DNA of 64,000 nt. Origin: Carnegiea gigantea (lineage: Eukaryota; Streptophyta; Magnoliopsida; Caryophyllales; Cactaceae). Location: NCBI GenBank assembly GCA_029747015.1, contig JAKOGI010000333.1, positions 62,001-126,000 of the forward strand. Reading direction: 5' to 3'. The translations under genes were made by a program, and so were the position numbers. Below are positions 11,965 through 24,273 of this stretch, piece by piece. The notes beneath the pieces are model-generated. The model did no database searches. It had not been told where the DNA came from and saw only the letters and a list, made by a program, of their open reading frames with translations. Numbering within the stretch: the stretch's first letter is position 1; the number at the start of each line of letters is the position of its first letter.

Positions 11965-13364
11965 TGATAAACTTCTATTTTGACCTCATCTTAACCCCGA
12001 TTTGACCCCTTTTTCTCATTATTTTTACACTGAATCTTGATAAGAAAGGGTCAATTTTGCCTCCTTTAGTCCATATTTTTCTTATTGGGTAGTTTTCCTT
12101 GTTTTCTAAAGTTAATGCCAATAAGATGGGAAAATCACTTATTTCGATGGAAAGGAAGACCTTGCAGACATGTTTCCAAGAGGAAAAGAGGTCCTGTGAA
12201 GTTCCGAGTGCCAGACAGGCAAGTCTAGAGCGTTAAATAGAGTGCACAGTTGGCCATGCATAGGAGCACAACCGGGCACCTTTCCTGTAGTTTTCAATCT
12301 CCATACAAGTGGCTACGGGCAGCACACGACCATGCATCCACCAGTGCATGGGGGCACGATCGTGCGTCGTCAAAGCACGATCATGCGCCGTCGGAGCATG
12401 ATCGTGCGCCTCCCAGACTATGCGTTATTAGATCGATTTTTGGGCTGTTTTCGGGGGGACATCTTGTCTTTTCTTTATAGCACTTTCTTGGAGGCAATTT
12501 TAGGGTTATTTGCGAGATTTCTAAGACTCTTTTGCATCAAGTTGTTCATCATTAAAGATTGTCTAATGATCATTATTACGCTTAATCTAAGTTTGCTTCT
12601 CAATTCTCTCTTTATCTTGTCATTCTTTTCTATGGTTTTTTGTGTGAATTGTGTTCGTCATTCTAGTGATTGATTTGATTGTTCTTGATATGATTCGTGG
12701 CTAATCTCCCAAATTGTGTTGGGATTAAGGCCAATTATGTTATTTGAATCATGAACTTGCCCCAAATCTCTACTTGCTCCATGTTTGTGTTTGTGATTTC
12801 TACTATCTGTAACATGTGTTTGATGAATCGCTTGAGAGAGCATTCATATGTCATTATTCAGGTTTAGGGAAGCGTTCAAAGATGAAATCTTTACCTAGTG
12901 TGACCTAGTTGGTAACTAGGATTTTAATGTAAAAATAATTAAAGTTTTAATTGGGATTCAAGATTGTAGATGTTGTAATCCTTTGACTTTAGTCCCATGC
13001 AAATAGGTGGCTATAGTCCTAGGATTAGTCTTTGACCCTTGAGAGACGGAGGAGATTGGCTTAATTGGCAATCATTTCATTCATAATTGCATGCTTGGGC
13101 GAGTTTGATGGGGTTAGTGATTGATTCATTCGCTTAATTATGCTGTTAATTCCAACCCAGGTGTTTCAATACCCTGATTTCTTATTCATTCTTAGTTATT
13201 GTTGTTTCTTTAGTTAAACATTTGAACCTCTAAGTCTATTTTGCCTAAATTGAGTGTTGAAAGCTAGTTTGATGATTGAAATCAAGTTTCCTATGGACAA
13301 GAACCATACTTGCTAATTGCTAGCTACAGCTAGACCGTACCCTTGCGGTGAATTTTGTTCAACA
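11965..13364 (+). repeat. 3' LTR of Ty3/gypsy element
   Basis: It begins TGATAAAC and ends TTGTTCAACA, directly followed by the GGTGG duplication. It is about 50 bp longer than the 5' LTR owing to small indels, partly in a tract near 12350-12420 where GCGCCGTCGGAGCATGATCG-like units repeat. Confidence 0.9.
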
Positions 13365-13477
13365 GGTGGATTTAAGTTATATCCCATCAATCATCCCTTT
13401 ATTGTAATTAATCGCGCTAAAATTATGGAGTAAATGCGGTTGTTATAGTGACTAGGACTTCAGTTTCATATGAAGGT

Positions 13478-14540
<1,063 letters not shown>

Positions 14541-14576
14541 ATGATGACGATAATTGTTTGGCATTTTTAGTGAATC

Positions 14577-14955
14577 GTCTAATAGGAAGGCGACACGTGG
14601 CGCTGACCAAGTCAACATGAGGTCAGAGTTGACCACAAGGAGGCTGGAAGGGTATTGGAGGGGTATAGTGATCATTTGACCCCCTAAATGGGGACATTAC
14701 CATTCCGCCCTTGCGTGCTAACCTGAAGGTCATAAATATCCTAATATTTCCCATTTGGGGGACTTTTTACTATTGACAAATTGGCTACCTCACTAAACAC
14801 TCTCACACAACAGTAAACTCTTTCTTTTCCTTAGCTTTTTTTCTCTATTTGCTTCGATAATTCTTCTTGAGACTGACTTGAACGTCGAAGGGGCCTTCCT
14901 CGGGAAAAACACCCAGGGTCGATCTTTGTGCAGATCTTTGAAGGGGTTACATGTC
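14577..14955 (+). repeat. LTR-like fragment (R-U5 type)
   Basis: The base composition changes abruptly after the microsatellite. The stretch has a promoter-like ATAAATATCC near 14733 and an R/U5-like end: TGACTTGAACGTCGAAGGGG then TTCCTCGGGAAAAACACCC and TCTTTGTGCAG. This order and wording is typical of LTRs of several plant Ty3/gypsy families. No partner LTR or primer site is seen, so it may be a solo or truncated LTR. Confidence 0.5.
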
Positions 14956-15048
14956 AATTCGAATTATCAATTTATACATCAACCATACGTAAGTCCGGAC
15001 GTCACCACTATTTAAGTAAGTTTCTTCTAAAACAATAATAAAAATAAT

Positions 15049-15134
15049 TTGAACAACAACAACAACAACAACAACAATAATAATAATAATAATCACGATC
15101 ATCATCATCATCATCATAATCATCATCATCGTCA
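15049..15134. repeat. (AAC)n(AAT)n(ATC)n microsatellite
   Basis: Trinucleotide repeats in sequence. Any reading frame in it is an artefact. Confidence 0.95.
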
Positions 15135-16790
15135 TCTATGTTATACACAAAGGGAAGAGGGGCTTATGGTGTGTAACTTATGGTTTTCTCATTTTATCAT
15201 TCTCTAAGAAAAAGTTATAGGGCCAAATTAGCCATAATATAAAATTTATTAATAAATAAATAGAAAACTAGAATAATAACGCATATAAGGATGGCACATT
15301 TTCTTAAATTTCTCCCTACCAGGTAGTTTATTTCCTTTGAATTTCAAATTATCAATAAATTGCAAACCAATTTAATTGAAGTTTACTTATCTACCTCTCA
15401 CTATTATGATTAACAATATTAATAATCCTATTGATTCTTAAATCAATGTCAGCAGAAGGCATCCTAAACAAATTTCTCAAACCAATTCTCAACTTAAAAG
15501 TTCTTTTGCTGAGAGATTTATACCAACTTTAATTCTAAAGACCCGAAAACACAACTTGTTTCATTCAATTTTTTTAATTCTTAGCCTCACGATTATAATG
15601 TTATTCACAATTTTGTTTACAAAGTAAATAAGTTCCTTAAAACTACCTTACATTTTATTTCAATACATAAATCTTATTAGGATTCTAGACACCATGAGAA
15701 ATTTGCGTTATGCGGGAACTTCCATCTTACTCAAAAAATGGATCTCACCTATGCTATCTTATTCTATTATTTATGTATGTCAGTTGATGCTTTTGATTTG
15801 TATATGTGTATAGTACAACATTTTTGTATATTCTTCTTTTGTCACCTTTTACATATCTATAAATAATTGTATGTGAATCTTTGATATTATATAAGCTCTT
15901 AATTGTGGAGTACTTATGCAAGATTGTGCATTACTTAATAGCAAAATACGATATTAGGGTTTTGTTAATCAACATAGGGTATTAATTTTTTGTTCTTATA
16001 TATTGTTCAATTTTTTTGGTGAAAATATTGACTTCAAGTTGAGAGTTTTGGTAGAACTCACTTCTATAAATTTTCATATTATAGAATAGCTTGTATTTAA
16101 TTCATTACATTATATATGGTTGTTATTTTTGTAATTATTTAAATAATTAAACTCAACAAAATTATAGATCTTTGAATAACATTCAATTACAGATTCCTTT
16201 TGTGGTAAATCATCACTTGATTTTATGTGAGTAATATTTGTTTCTTTGTTTTTGTTTTAATTAAAAAAAGTTGTCTTCCTATTTTCTCCTTAAAACTTCC
16301 TCCTTCTTCCTTGGGCAATCTTTCTTTCCTTCCATATTCCATTTCATGAAAGCAACACTTTTGACATGCTCAATTTTAAAATAGATTCCATTGTTCATGC
16401 ATTCTTAAAAGTGGTTATACTATAATTTTCAATTTAAAGATTCTAAACATGTGGAGTTCAATCCGTCCTACCTGCAGTGGAAAAGTACAAATGATTTTTC
16501 GGAAGAAAAAATTTTAAAATTTCATAAATTGAACTATTATGAAACTATAATCCTGGGACTATGATACATCGAAGTAGCTGCATGAGTAGTTAGAATCTAC
16601 CTTTTATTTTGTCCCTTTTTCTTTATCCAATCTAAGTTTGATGCTTAATTATACAGTTAAATAATATATGCAACATATCCCAACATCACATAGTTTGAAC
16701 TACGCATTAAAAAAAAAAAATTGCATGTAAAAGGTACAATTTTCAATTATATTTTTCTCATATTTTACAATTACTATTCTTTAGAGGATA
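15135..16790. other. Unassigned AT-rich sequence
   Basis: About 1.65 kb of AT-rich DNA with no reading frame over 60 codons and no repeat structure I can recognise. Confidence 0.5.
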
Positions 16791-16799
16791 AGACAATGG

Positions 16800-17262
16800 C
16801 TCATGCTACGGACCAAGATGAGGATGATCAGATTAAGGTATGGTCATACAACATCGGATAGGATTGGGAATGAAGTTATTAGACAGAAAGTAATGGTCGA
16901 CCCCATAGATGATAAGATAAGGGAAACAAAACTCAGATGGTTTAGACATATCAAAAGAGGAGATATAGATGCACCTGCACGGAGTTGCGAGAGGATTGAT
17001 CTCCCAAAATGTAAGAGGGGGTAGAGATGGATCAATTAGGCAATTGAGACTTACAGAGGACATGAGTCAAGATAAGAGAACGTAGAGGTCTGCAATTAAA
17101 GTGTTCGATTTTGAGTTGTTAATTGTGTGCACCTCATTTTTAGTGAGCTAGAAGGTTTTTTGTCATTGTGTATCCTTTAGGCTTAAGCATGGCTTCCCTA
17201 CGCAATTTTCTTTATTTATTACATGATATTTATTGTTGTTTTTGTTATTCTTGTTGTTATAG
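16800..17262 (+). pseudogene. 5'-truncated RTE-type LINE, RT C-terminus and 3' tail
   Basis: The 73-codon open stretch at 16803-17024 contains RYGHTTSDRIGNEVIRQKV, DKIRETKLRWFRHIKR and DAPARSCERIDLP. These match the C-terminal segment of the reverse transcriptase of plant RTE-type LINEs ('LRWFGHVKRR...DAPVRRCE'). It continues out of frame through QLRLTEDMSQDK (near 17040). The 3' end has TTATTGTTGTTTTTGTTATT and related TTG-rich sequence near 17228-17258, the usual RTE tail. Most of the element is missing, as expected for 5'-truncated target-primed insertion. No flanking duplication was resolved. Confidence 0.85.
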
Positions 17263-17380
17263 TTCATCCCTTGCCATTCCTAGTTCTGTATGTAGTTTAT
17301 TTATTATTCTCTTTTATTCCTAAATGACGCTTCTTATTTTATGTAATGTCACTATTTTCAAATATGTATCAAAAAATTTC
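17263..17380. other. Flank of the RTE LINE
   Basis: AT-rich sequence with nothing recognised. Confidence 0.4.
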
Positions 17381-17665
17381 ATCCCAATATTCGTCATACT
17401 TAAATTTACCTCCTTCCACACTTATATCCGCAACAGGGCATATTCGTCATGCTTAAGGTAAGCGTGCATAGGTAATTAGTAGGGAAAAATCCGCTACGCT
17501 TAATAAGTGTAACTGATAGTGCAGTGCCCACGCTTATATCTGTGAAAGATTGTGCCACCTACCGCACTTATAGGTGTAGGTAGGTTCCCTTCACTTGTAT
17601 CCATGGCCAAAGTAATCTTTGAGAGAAAAATTATTTTGACCACTACCTCACTTATAAGTGTGGCG
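17381..17665. repeat. Short inverted AAGTGTGG/CACTTATAAGTG motifs, possibly CACTA subterminal
   Basis: Several copies of CACTTATA-AGTGTGG-like words occur in both orientations (near 17420, 17508, 17532, 17565, 17648). They resemble the subterminal repeats of the CACTA element at 36862-41588. No CACTA terminus was found on either side, so this may be an internal deletion remnant or a different element. Confidence 0.3.
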
Positions 17666-17779
17666 TTCTGCATTTGATAACTAACTGTCAAATATAACCA
17701 ATTTCGGCAGAAACATTTTTATATAAATAAATAAGAAGTCGTTGTATTTAAAAAATGCAAATAATTTATATTCACTAGC

Positions 17780-17781
<2 letters not shown>

Positions 17782-17820
<39 letters not shown>

Positions 17821-17842
17821 TCTATATATATATATATATATA

Positions 17843-17886
<44 letters not shown>

Positions 17887-17940
17887 ATATCTATATATGT
17901 ATGTGTGCGTGTGTGTGTATATATATGTATGTATGTATAC
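17782..17940. repeat. (AT)n/(GT)n microsatellite
   Basis: AT tract with CTAT interruptions, then TGTG and GTAT units. Confidence 0.97.
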
Positions 17941-18669
17941 AGAGAGATAGGGGGTGATGTAGAGGAAGAGAGATAGAGAGAAAGAAAACATATATTTGAT
18001 CATAATGTAAATGATACAAAAAGTACGGCAGCTTTATGATTGCAAATAAATTGTCATCAACTAAGTTAAAATATAATTAGTGTTCAACCACATAATGGAA
18101 AGTATGAAATTGAATTCAACAAGCCTATAAAGTGTGCACCCACTATCTAAAAGTTGATTTTGTTGAAATACACACATATAAGATTGAAGCTAAATAGAAC
18201 ACATGGGATGGTATAGAACTCGATAATTTCAAATGAACACTTCACAAACCCAAACTTGACATCGGATTTTATGGCATGCTGCCCTTGGTTTCAATCTGAA
18301 ATCACCAAGCCTATACATTAGAGTTAAGTACAACAAATAACGCTACTAATAGAAAGAAAAACTTCTAAAAAGATTGCAAGACGTAATATCTATTAGCCTT
18401 CATAACTAGGTAGTTCTGCTCTACAAGCATTATTATCCTCACCTTTGTCTATTTATTAAATTCCCTGATTTTGAAAAAATTCGGCAGAATTCCATCTAAA
18501 ACTTGGCTATTTTTCTTTTGACAACATGTTACAAATACAATAAGAAACTATTCACAATCTCAACGGCCACATGTCGGATCAAATCAACTCAACAGGCTAC
18601 ACCATGGAGTATCCTTTATTCAGAATATGGCAACCAAAAAGTTTTCATTGCTTCAGAAAAAAAGCTCAC
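17941..18669. other. Unassigned sequence
   Basis: No confident feature. On the plus strand an open stretch of 92 codons (18503-18781) overlaps the minus-strand exon candidate at 18670-18777 and is probably its shadow. Confidence 0.35.
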
Positions 18670-19250
18670 CTTCCGCCCGTGCTTGGAGACATCTATTAGG
18701 TTTCCAGAATTTGCTTTCTCTACTTTCTTTAGCAAGGATGAAACCGGCGAAAGCATTGTACCTTCATATGGCAAGTCCTAGCAACTGTCAGCTTAATAAG
18801 TCGTTCTGAGACTTGAGATAACTATCACTAAGAGATAAGACATTATCCAGCAGGTAAGCAGCTTAATCAGATTTTTTTTCACACTGTCTGGATTTCTTAT
18901 TCTCGTTGACGTAACAGAATAGTCCTGAGAGGAACAAAAATGTTTCAATGATGTCCTTTTCACTATACACAATATATTATTTCATCTTTGCTTTATGGAT
19001 GATCCAGCACCTGCTGAAGTGGTCTACATGCATCTTCATTTTGCAATCTTAAGGCTCTTATTTGGGCTTCATGTTCATCCCTGAGTGTTATTGTTTTATG
19101 AAAATTTCAAAATTGATTTAGCAAGTGAAGCTTGACTGTAAACTACGAAAGCAAGGCTACATAACCTCTTTGAGTTCACTTTTTGCTTGGAGCTGGATGC
19201 GCTTCACTTCTTCAAAGTGGTCAAATTTAAGATTCTCTTTTTTGCTTCTT
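18670..19250 (-). CDS. Candidate exons of an unidentified minus-strand gene (partial)
   Basis: Three exon-like blocks lie on the minus strand. Block 19011-19080 (70 bp) follows ...ACACTCAG, contributes one base and then 23 codons including HEAQIRALRLQNEDACRPLQ, and ends CAG|GTGCTG. Block 18670-18777 (108 bp, 36 codons) follows TTGCTAG, includes SPVSSLLKKVEKANSGNLID, and ends AAG|GTGAGC, a strong donor. These two are phase-compatible across a 233-bp intron. A third block (about 19166-19250) reads FDHFEEVKRIQLQAKSELKE before GAG|GTTATG, but its phase does not fit the next exon. The sequence is charged and helical, possibly coiled coil. I do not recognise the protein. It may be a gene fragment or a pseudogene; no start or end is visible. 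Confidence 0.35.
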
Positions 19251-19585
19251 CTTTATTCAATCAATATAGAATAGGACAACATGAAGGTTAACTAGGACTT
19301 CAAAATTTTGGCACCCACAAATCCACTAGATGACATTGTTCTATGAAACTGGAAAGTACAAACATTCCACCAAATAACCCACCTACTACACATACTGACT
19401 ATGTTCGAAAGGGAACGGAAAAAAATCAAAGTCTACTGGTACTTATTCCTTCTAGGGGAAATAAAAAAAATAAGACTTCAAGAACCTTTAAATATTCATG
19501 CTTCAAATTTCTTTATTGATACTCTTGAGCACAGTTTCACTTCTAAAGACCTATAAATTAAAAAAAAAATACAATAATTATGGCA
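19251..19585. other. Unassigned AT-rich sequence
   Basis: No feature recognised between the exon candidates and the microsatellite. Confidence 0.4.
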
Positions 19586-19587
19586 AA

Positions 19588-20088
<501 letters not shown>

Positions 20089-20230
20089 CTCCCATCCAGG
20101 GTCAGAGCAATGGTGGGGTCACGTGGGGTCAACCGACCCTGCTTTAAAAAAAAAAAAAATCTGATAGTTAAGTTAAAAAAAAAGAAATAACATATATATG
20201 TAATTTATGATGGACTAGTTACATCAAAAC

Positions 20231-20336
20231 AAGGTTGCTTTGGTGGTAGAGAGGGTGCGGAACTTGGATAGAGGCATAGAGTATTCGTCACGCGTCCCAG
20301 GTTCGAATCTTGCTTCTAGCGTTTTTTTTTTTCCCC
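20231..20336 (+). other. tRNA-like (SINE-like) segment inside hAT
   Basis: GGTTGCTTTGGTGGTAGAG resembles an RNA polymerase III box A, and CCCAGGTTCGAATCTTG, about 65 bp downstream, contains a clear box B (GGTTCGAATC). A T-run followed by C-run begins at 20322. The spacing and lack of an acceptor stem argue against a true tRNA gene. It could be a SINE head inserted in the transposon, or chance similarity. Confidence 0.35.
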
Positions 20337-20395
20337 CCCCAAGTTTTGGACTAAATTCCGCCACTCTGACCTTCCCCTCATTCGATTCGCCCACT

Positions 20396-20623
20396 GCCCA
20401 GTCACAGAGACACAAATGCAGCAACAAAGCAAGTGAGCAACCAGTCTCGCCACCACGCCCAGCCGCCCAGACCCACCTAGCCGTCCACCACCAGTACCGG
20501 AGGCGGTTGCCCAGTCACAGAGACACAAATGCAGCAACCGAGCAATCAGTCCAGGTTATCTAGCCCCCACGTCCAGCCGCCCAAACCCACCTAGCCATCC
20601 ACCACCAGTACCGGAGGCGTTTG
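20396..20623. repeat. 113-bp GC-rich tandem duplication
   Basis: GCCCAGTCACAGAGACACAA starts at 20396 and again at 20509. The second copy has an extra divergent stretch near 20548-20565. The pair includes CCACCTAGCC(G/A)TCCACCACC and is much richer in G+C than the rest of the window. It lies in the untranslated leader of the hAT element. Confidence 0.9.
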
Positions 20624-20948
20624 CCGGTAGCCACCATCAACTCTCCAGGCCGTGTACCCGTGCCGCTGCGCCACCCACCACTGATTTGAACTTTGAAGGT
20701 GCAAACCCTAAAACTCTAGATAGTTTTTTAATTTTCGTTTTCTTTGTCAAATTTTTGATTGTTTACTCTTTAATTATTTACATAGTTAGATTAGTTTCAA
20801 TTATTGAAATCATTTGATGAAATTGGCTATAAATCATTTGTCAATTGTAATTGTATGTGTTGTTCACTCCTTCGATTCTCTTCTGATTAGTTGTAACTAT
20901 TGAATATCTTTCACTTGCCTAATTAAATCTTTTTTTGTTCAGTTGAAA

Positions 20949-23311
20949 ATGCATAGATATTTCAAAAAGTTGGCTACTGAATCGTTTCCTTCAATTTTTG
21001 CACCTGAAAATTCTCCTTTGAATCAAGAAACCGGCGAACACAACACTCAAACACAAACCTCAAATTTTGATGCAAACACTAATCCCTCGTCTTGTGGGAG
21101 AAGCCGAGTTGATTCAAGTGCTTTTTAGTCAGATCCAGCTGAAAGAAAACTAATTTCATATTATCATCCAAATGAGCATGATCAGGTAAGAAGAGCTTAT
21201 ATTCAAAAAGGCCCTTGTCAACCCCGAAATCATGCTTTTCCTCAGAGATTGATGTCTGAAAATATCATCATTTCAATGAGTCTTGGTTTGATATGTATGG
21301 CAATTGATTGGAATATAGCATAAAAGAAGATGCGGCTTTTTGCTTGTGTTGTTATTTGTTCAGAATGAGCATGAAAGTTCAAGTCATTTTGGAGGTGAAA
21401 CATTCACTTCTAAAGGATTTAGAAGATGGAATAAGACAGAAAGATTTAATATGCATGTGGGTGGGTCAAATAGTGTCCATAATCAATGCGTGAAATGATG
21501 TGAAGACTTGATGATGCAAAAGCAATCCATACAGACTGCCTTGGATAAACAATCCGAGCAAACTAAGTCTGAGTATTACACTCGCCTGAATGCTTCAGTT
21601 GATATTGTGAGATTACTTTTGTTTCCTGTATTGCCATTTCGAGGCCATGACGAAAGTGAATTGTTGAGAAGGAAAGGACTTTTTAAGACTTTCTTATAGT
21701 TTCATGCGGAAAAGAATGACAATGTGGCAAAGGTTATTTTAAAAAAAGCTCTAGGCGATCATATAATGACTTCCCCTAACATCCAAAAAGAAATTGCAAA
21801 TGCTTGTTCAAAAGAAACTGTGAAGGCTATTCTTGAGGAACTTGACAATGGATATTTTTCTATATTAGTTGATGAATCCCGTGATGTATTATGTAAACAA
21901 CAAATGGCTCTCGTTTTAAGGTTGGTTGACAAAAGGGAATTTGTTATGGAGTGTTTGACTAGCCTTGTTCATGTGATCGATACTAGGTCTTTGGCATTGA
22001 AGGATTCTATTTATTCATTGCTTTCTGGATTATCATTGCGTCCATCTCGAATAAGGGGACAACGGTATGATGGGGCTAGTAACATGTGAAGTCACATTAA
22101 TGAGCTTAGAAGCTTGATTATGCAAGATTGTTCATCAGCCTATTATATTCATTGCTTTGCTCATCAACTTCAATTAACTTTGGTCGCGGTTGCAAGAAAT
22201 CATAATGATATTGGATGGCTTCTTAACTTGGTTGATGTCATGTTGAATGTAATTAGAGGTTCCTATAGACATAGAGATGAATTTCGAGAAAAACAAGCAG
22301 AAAAGGTTGAAGAAGCATTACGTGTGGGTGAGCTTCAAACTGGGTGAGGTTTAAATCAAGAACTTGGGCTACAAAAACCCGTAGACACTCGTTGGGGCTT
22401 TCATTTTAAAATATTCGCCAATATTATTATCATGTTTGATCTAATTCTTGATATGCTTGATGTGATTGGAGACTATGCTAATCGTCCAGAAGACAAGGTC
22501 AAAGCCAAAAGTACTTTAGATGGCATACAAAATTTGAGTTTGCTTTCTTGTTGCATTTGATGAAATTGATTTCAGGAATTACAAATGCTCTCAGTCAAGC
22601 TTTACAAAGAAGAGATCAAGACATTGTCAACGCTATATCATTGCTTGGTTCATCTAAGTGACAGCTACAAAGGACAAGGGATCAAGGATGGGATTCTTTG
22701 ATTGAAAATGTTTATGCATTTTGTCACAAGTACGATATTGAGATTCCTGTCATGGATGATTTCCTTGTTATTCGGAGACAAAGAGTAAACTGTAGAGTTT
22801 CTAAAGTGACAAATAAACATTACTATCGTGTTGATGTATTCTACACGATTCTTGATATGCAGATGCAAGAGCTTAATAGTCGCTTTCCTCAAGCGAGCAC
22901 TGAGTTGCTTCTCGGTGTAGCTTGTTTGAACCCAGTAGATTCATTCTCTACTTTTGATAAGGAAAAAGTATTTTGAATGGCTCAGTTGTATCCAGATGAT
23001 TTTGATGAGTTGGGCATTGAGGCATTGGTGAGCTTTCAAGGAAATTGCTTCAAACGAAGAAGTATCTGAGCTTTCCTCGCCTATATCTACTTGTGAAGTT
23101 GTACTTTTACCAGTTTTCACTTTAACTATTGAAAAGGTATTCTCAGCGATGAAGATCATCAAGGCGCAGCAGAATGTGAGATGAGTTTTTAAATAATACT
23201 GTTATTACTAATTTTGAGGATGATCTTTTTGAAACAGTATCAAATGATGATATCATGTATCGCTTTCAAAACATGAACGTTCGCCGAGGACAATTGCCGC
23301 AATTGTGTTAG
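20949..23311 (+). pseudogene. hAT transposase pseudogene (TTF-zinc-finger type)
   Basis: The DDE-type transposase of plant hAT elements cuts and joins element ends. The reading starts at ATG 20949 (MHRYFKKLATESFPS). Family features in order: YHPNEHDQVRRAYIQKGPCQ and the TTF-domain sequence W-LEYSIKEDAAFCLCCYLF (21305-21362); MTSPNIQKEIANACSKE (21767); the catalytic-region FSILVDESRDV (21858); IRGQRYDGASNM (22051); SSAYYIHCFAHQLQLTLVAV (22132); a DTRWGFHF segment (22387); HYYRVDVFY (22818); and the dimerisation-region LPVFTLTIEKVFSAMKIIKA (23109). The end FQNMNVRRGQLPQLC stops at 23309-23311. In-frame stops occur at 21126, 21697, 22087 and 22345, with frameshifts near 21250, 21500, 22550, 22975 and 23178. 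Sequence before the dimerisation region is shortened relative to the family. No functional enzyme can result. Confidence 0.93.
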
Positions 23312-23422
23312 CTTTGTAATTTCGGTTTTATGACTATTGTTAAATTTCAAATTTCAAATCATATGTATGTTTGAGTCTCGACCCCTCTTGAATTAATTTC
23401 TGGATTCACCACTGCTCCCATC

Positions 23423-24140
23423 TATTTAGCATTGCTAAATAGTATCTTGTCTCCACAACAAGCCGATGGATAGCCTCATAGCTAAATAGAAGATTACAAC
23501 AAATCTGATATAACATTTATAAAAATTATTGAAATTGTACTAACCATGTTACCAGAACACTCAATTACATATGTTACAAGGAAGCACTTGCGCAAAGTCC
23601 AACCATGAGTAGCATGCTTTCCACATCACTCCTATGCTAGTCCAAACTCCATTTATGCCATCCAAACCACACACGTCAAAAGTGCATTCAATCTCTTATA
23701 GTTGCATGATAGAAATATAATGGTACATCACAACATTACCCTATAACTACCAAGCATTTTAAAGACATTGACACACATACACACATACACACAAAAAAGA
23801 AAAAAAAAAAAAGTAGATGAACAACAGGCACTAAAAAGAAAAGGAACATAAAACCCATAAAGGTCATGTTCTTGGGTTGTTGAAACTATTCTTCATCATC
23901 CAAAAACTTAATCATTTTGAAAACAATATGGCAAATTCAATAGCATTGAACTTTAAGAATGAAGTACATTGTTCTGAAAATAAGTAGAATTGACTTAGAC
24001 ATTTCATCGAACACTTGGTGGGCACCATTATTTTGGCATTGTTTTGAACATAAGAGAATCAACAAAGACCAAACATTTATCTAAACTTCTTACATTTGCC
24101 TAATATTACCAAGAAAAATGAAGCTAGGGACAATAATCGA
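23423..24140. other. Unassigned AT-rich sequence
   Basis: No gene or repeat apart from a short ACACAT/A-rich run at 23769-23815. Confidence 0.5.
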
Positions 24141-24252
24141 GGAAAGTGTGAACCTGTAATCTTGAAACTATATTTAATCCTTCACCTAGCAATTTCGAAA
24201 TTGCAAGGTGAAAGATTAAATATAATTTCAGGATTACAAGTTCATACTTTCC
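24141..24252. repeat. 112-bp near-perfect loopless palindrome
   Basis: The two 56-bp arms meet at 24196/24197 inside GCAATTTCGAAATTGC with no spacer and no indels. I count six mismatches, five of them transitions. A transcript would fold into one long hairpin, with several of the mismatches becoming G-U pairs on one or the other strand. It could be a foldback element or a small-RNA precursor-like locus. No flanking duplication is evident. Confidence 0.9.
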
Positions 24253-24273
24253 AGGAGAGAATTGCATTTAATC

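Larger units (their letters stand above)
6071..13364 (+). mobile_element. Ty3/gypsy LTR element lacking RT and integrase
   Basis: The element has two LTRs (6071-7420 and 11965-13364) and a perfect 5-bp duplication GGTGG (6066-6070 and 13365-13369). A primer site resembling the 3' end of tRNA-Asp follows the left LTR. Inside are decayed gag and aspartic protease sequences, then directly the 3' untranslated region. I found no RT, RNase H or integrase motifs, so roughly 3-4 kb of pol appears deleted. Gag and protease resemble non-chromodomain plant elements of the Athila/Tat group. With many stops and frameshifts in gag it cannot be autonomous. Confidence 0.9.
20097..23414 (+). mobile_element. 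Full-length hAT transposon, transposase decayed
   Basis: An identical 8-bp duplication CTCCCATC flanks the element (20089-20096 and 23415-23422). The ends are CAGGGTCAGAGC on the left and, reverse-complemented, CAGTGGTGAATCC on the right; the left repeat is degenerate. The 3318-bp body has a non-coding 5' part with a tRNA-like segment, a GC-rich tandem duplication, and then a transposase pseudogene of the plant 'TTF-type/ZMYM1-like' hAT group. Several stops and frameshifts show that it is no longer autonomous, though its ends could still be recognised in trans. Confidence 0.93.

Noticed and set aside
20231..20330. A genuine tRNA gene
   Set aside because: Box A and box B are too far apart for a normal tRNA without a long intron, and no 7-bp acceptor stem can be formed.
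20240..20563. 107-codon plus-strand protein in the hAT leader
   Set aside because: It runs through the tRNA-like segment, a T/C homopolymer and a tandem duplication. The transposase begins later, at 20949.
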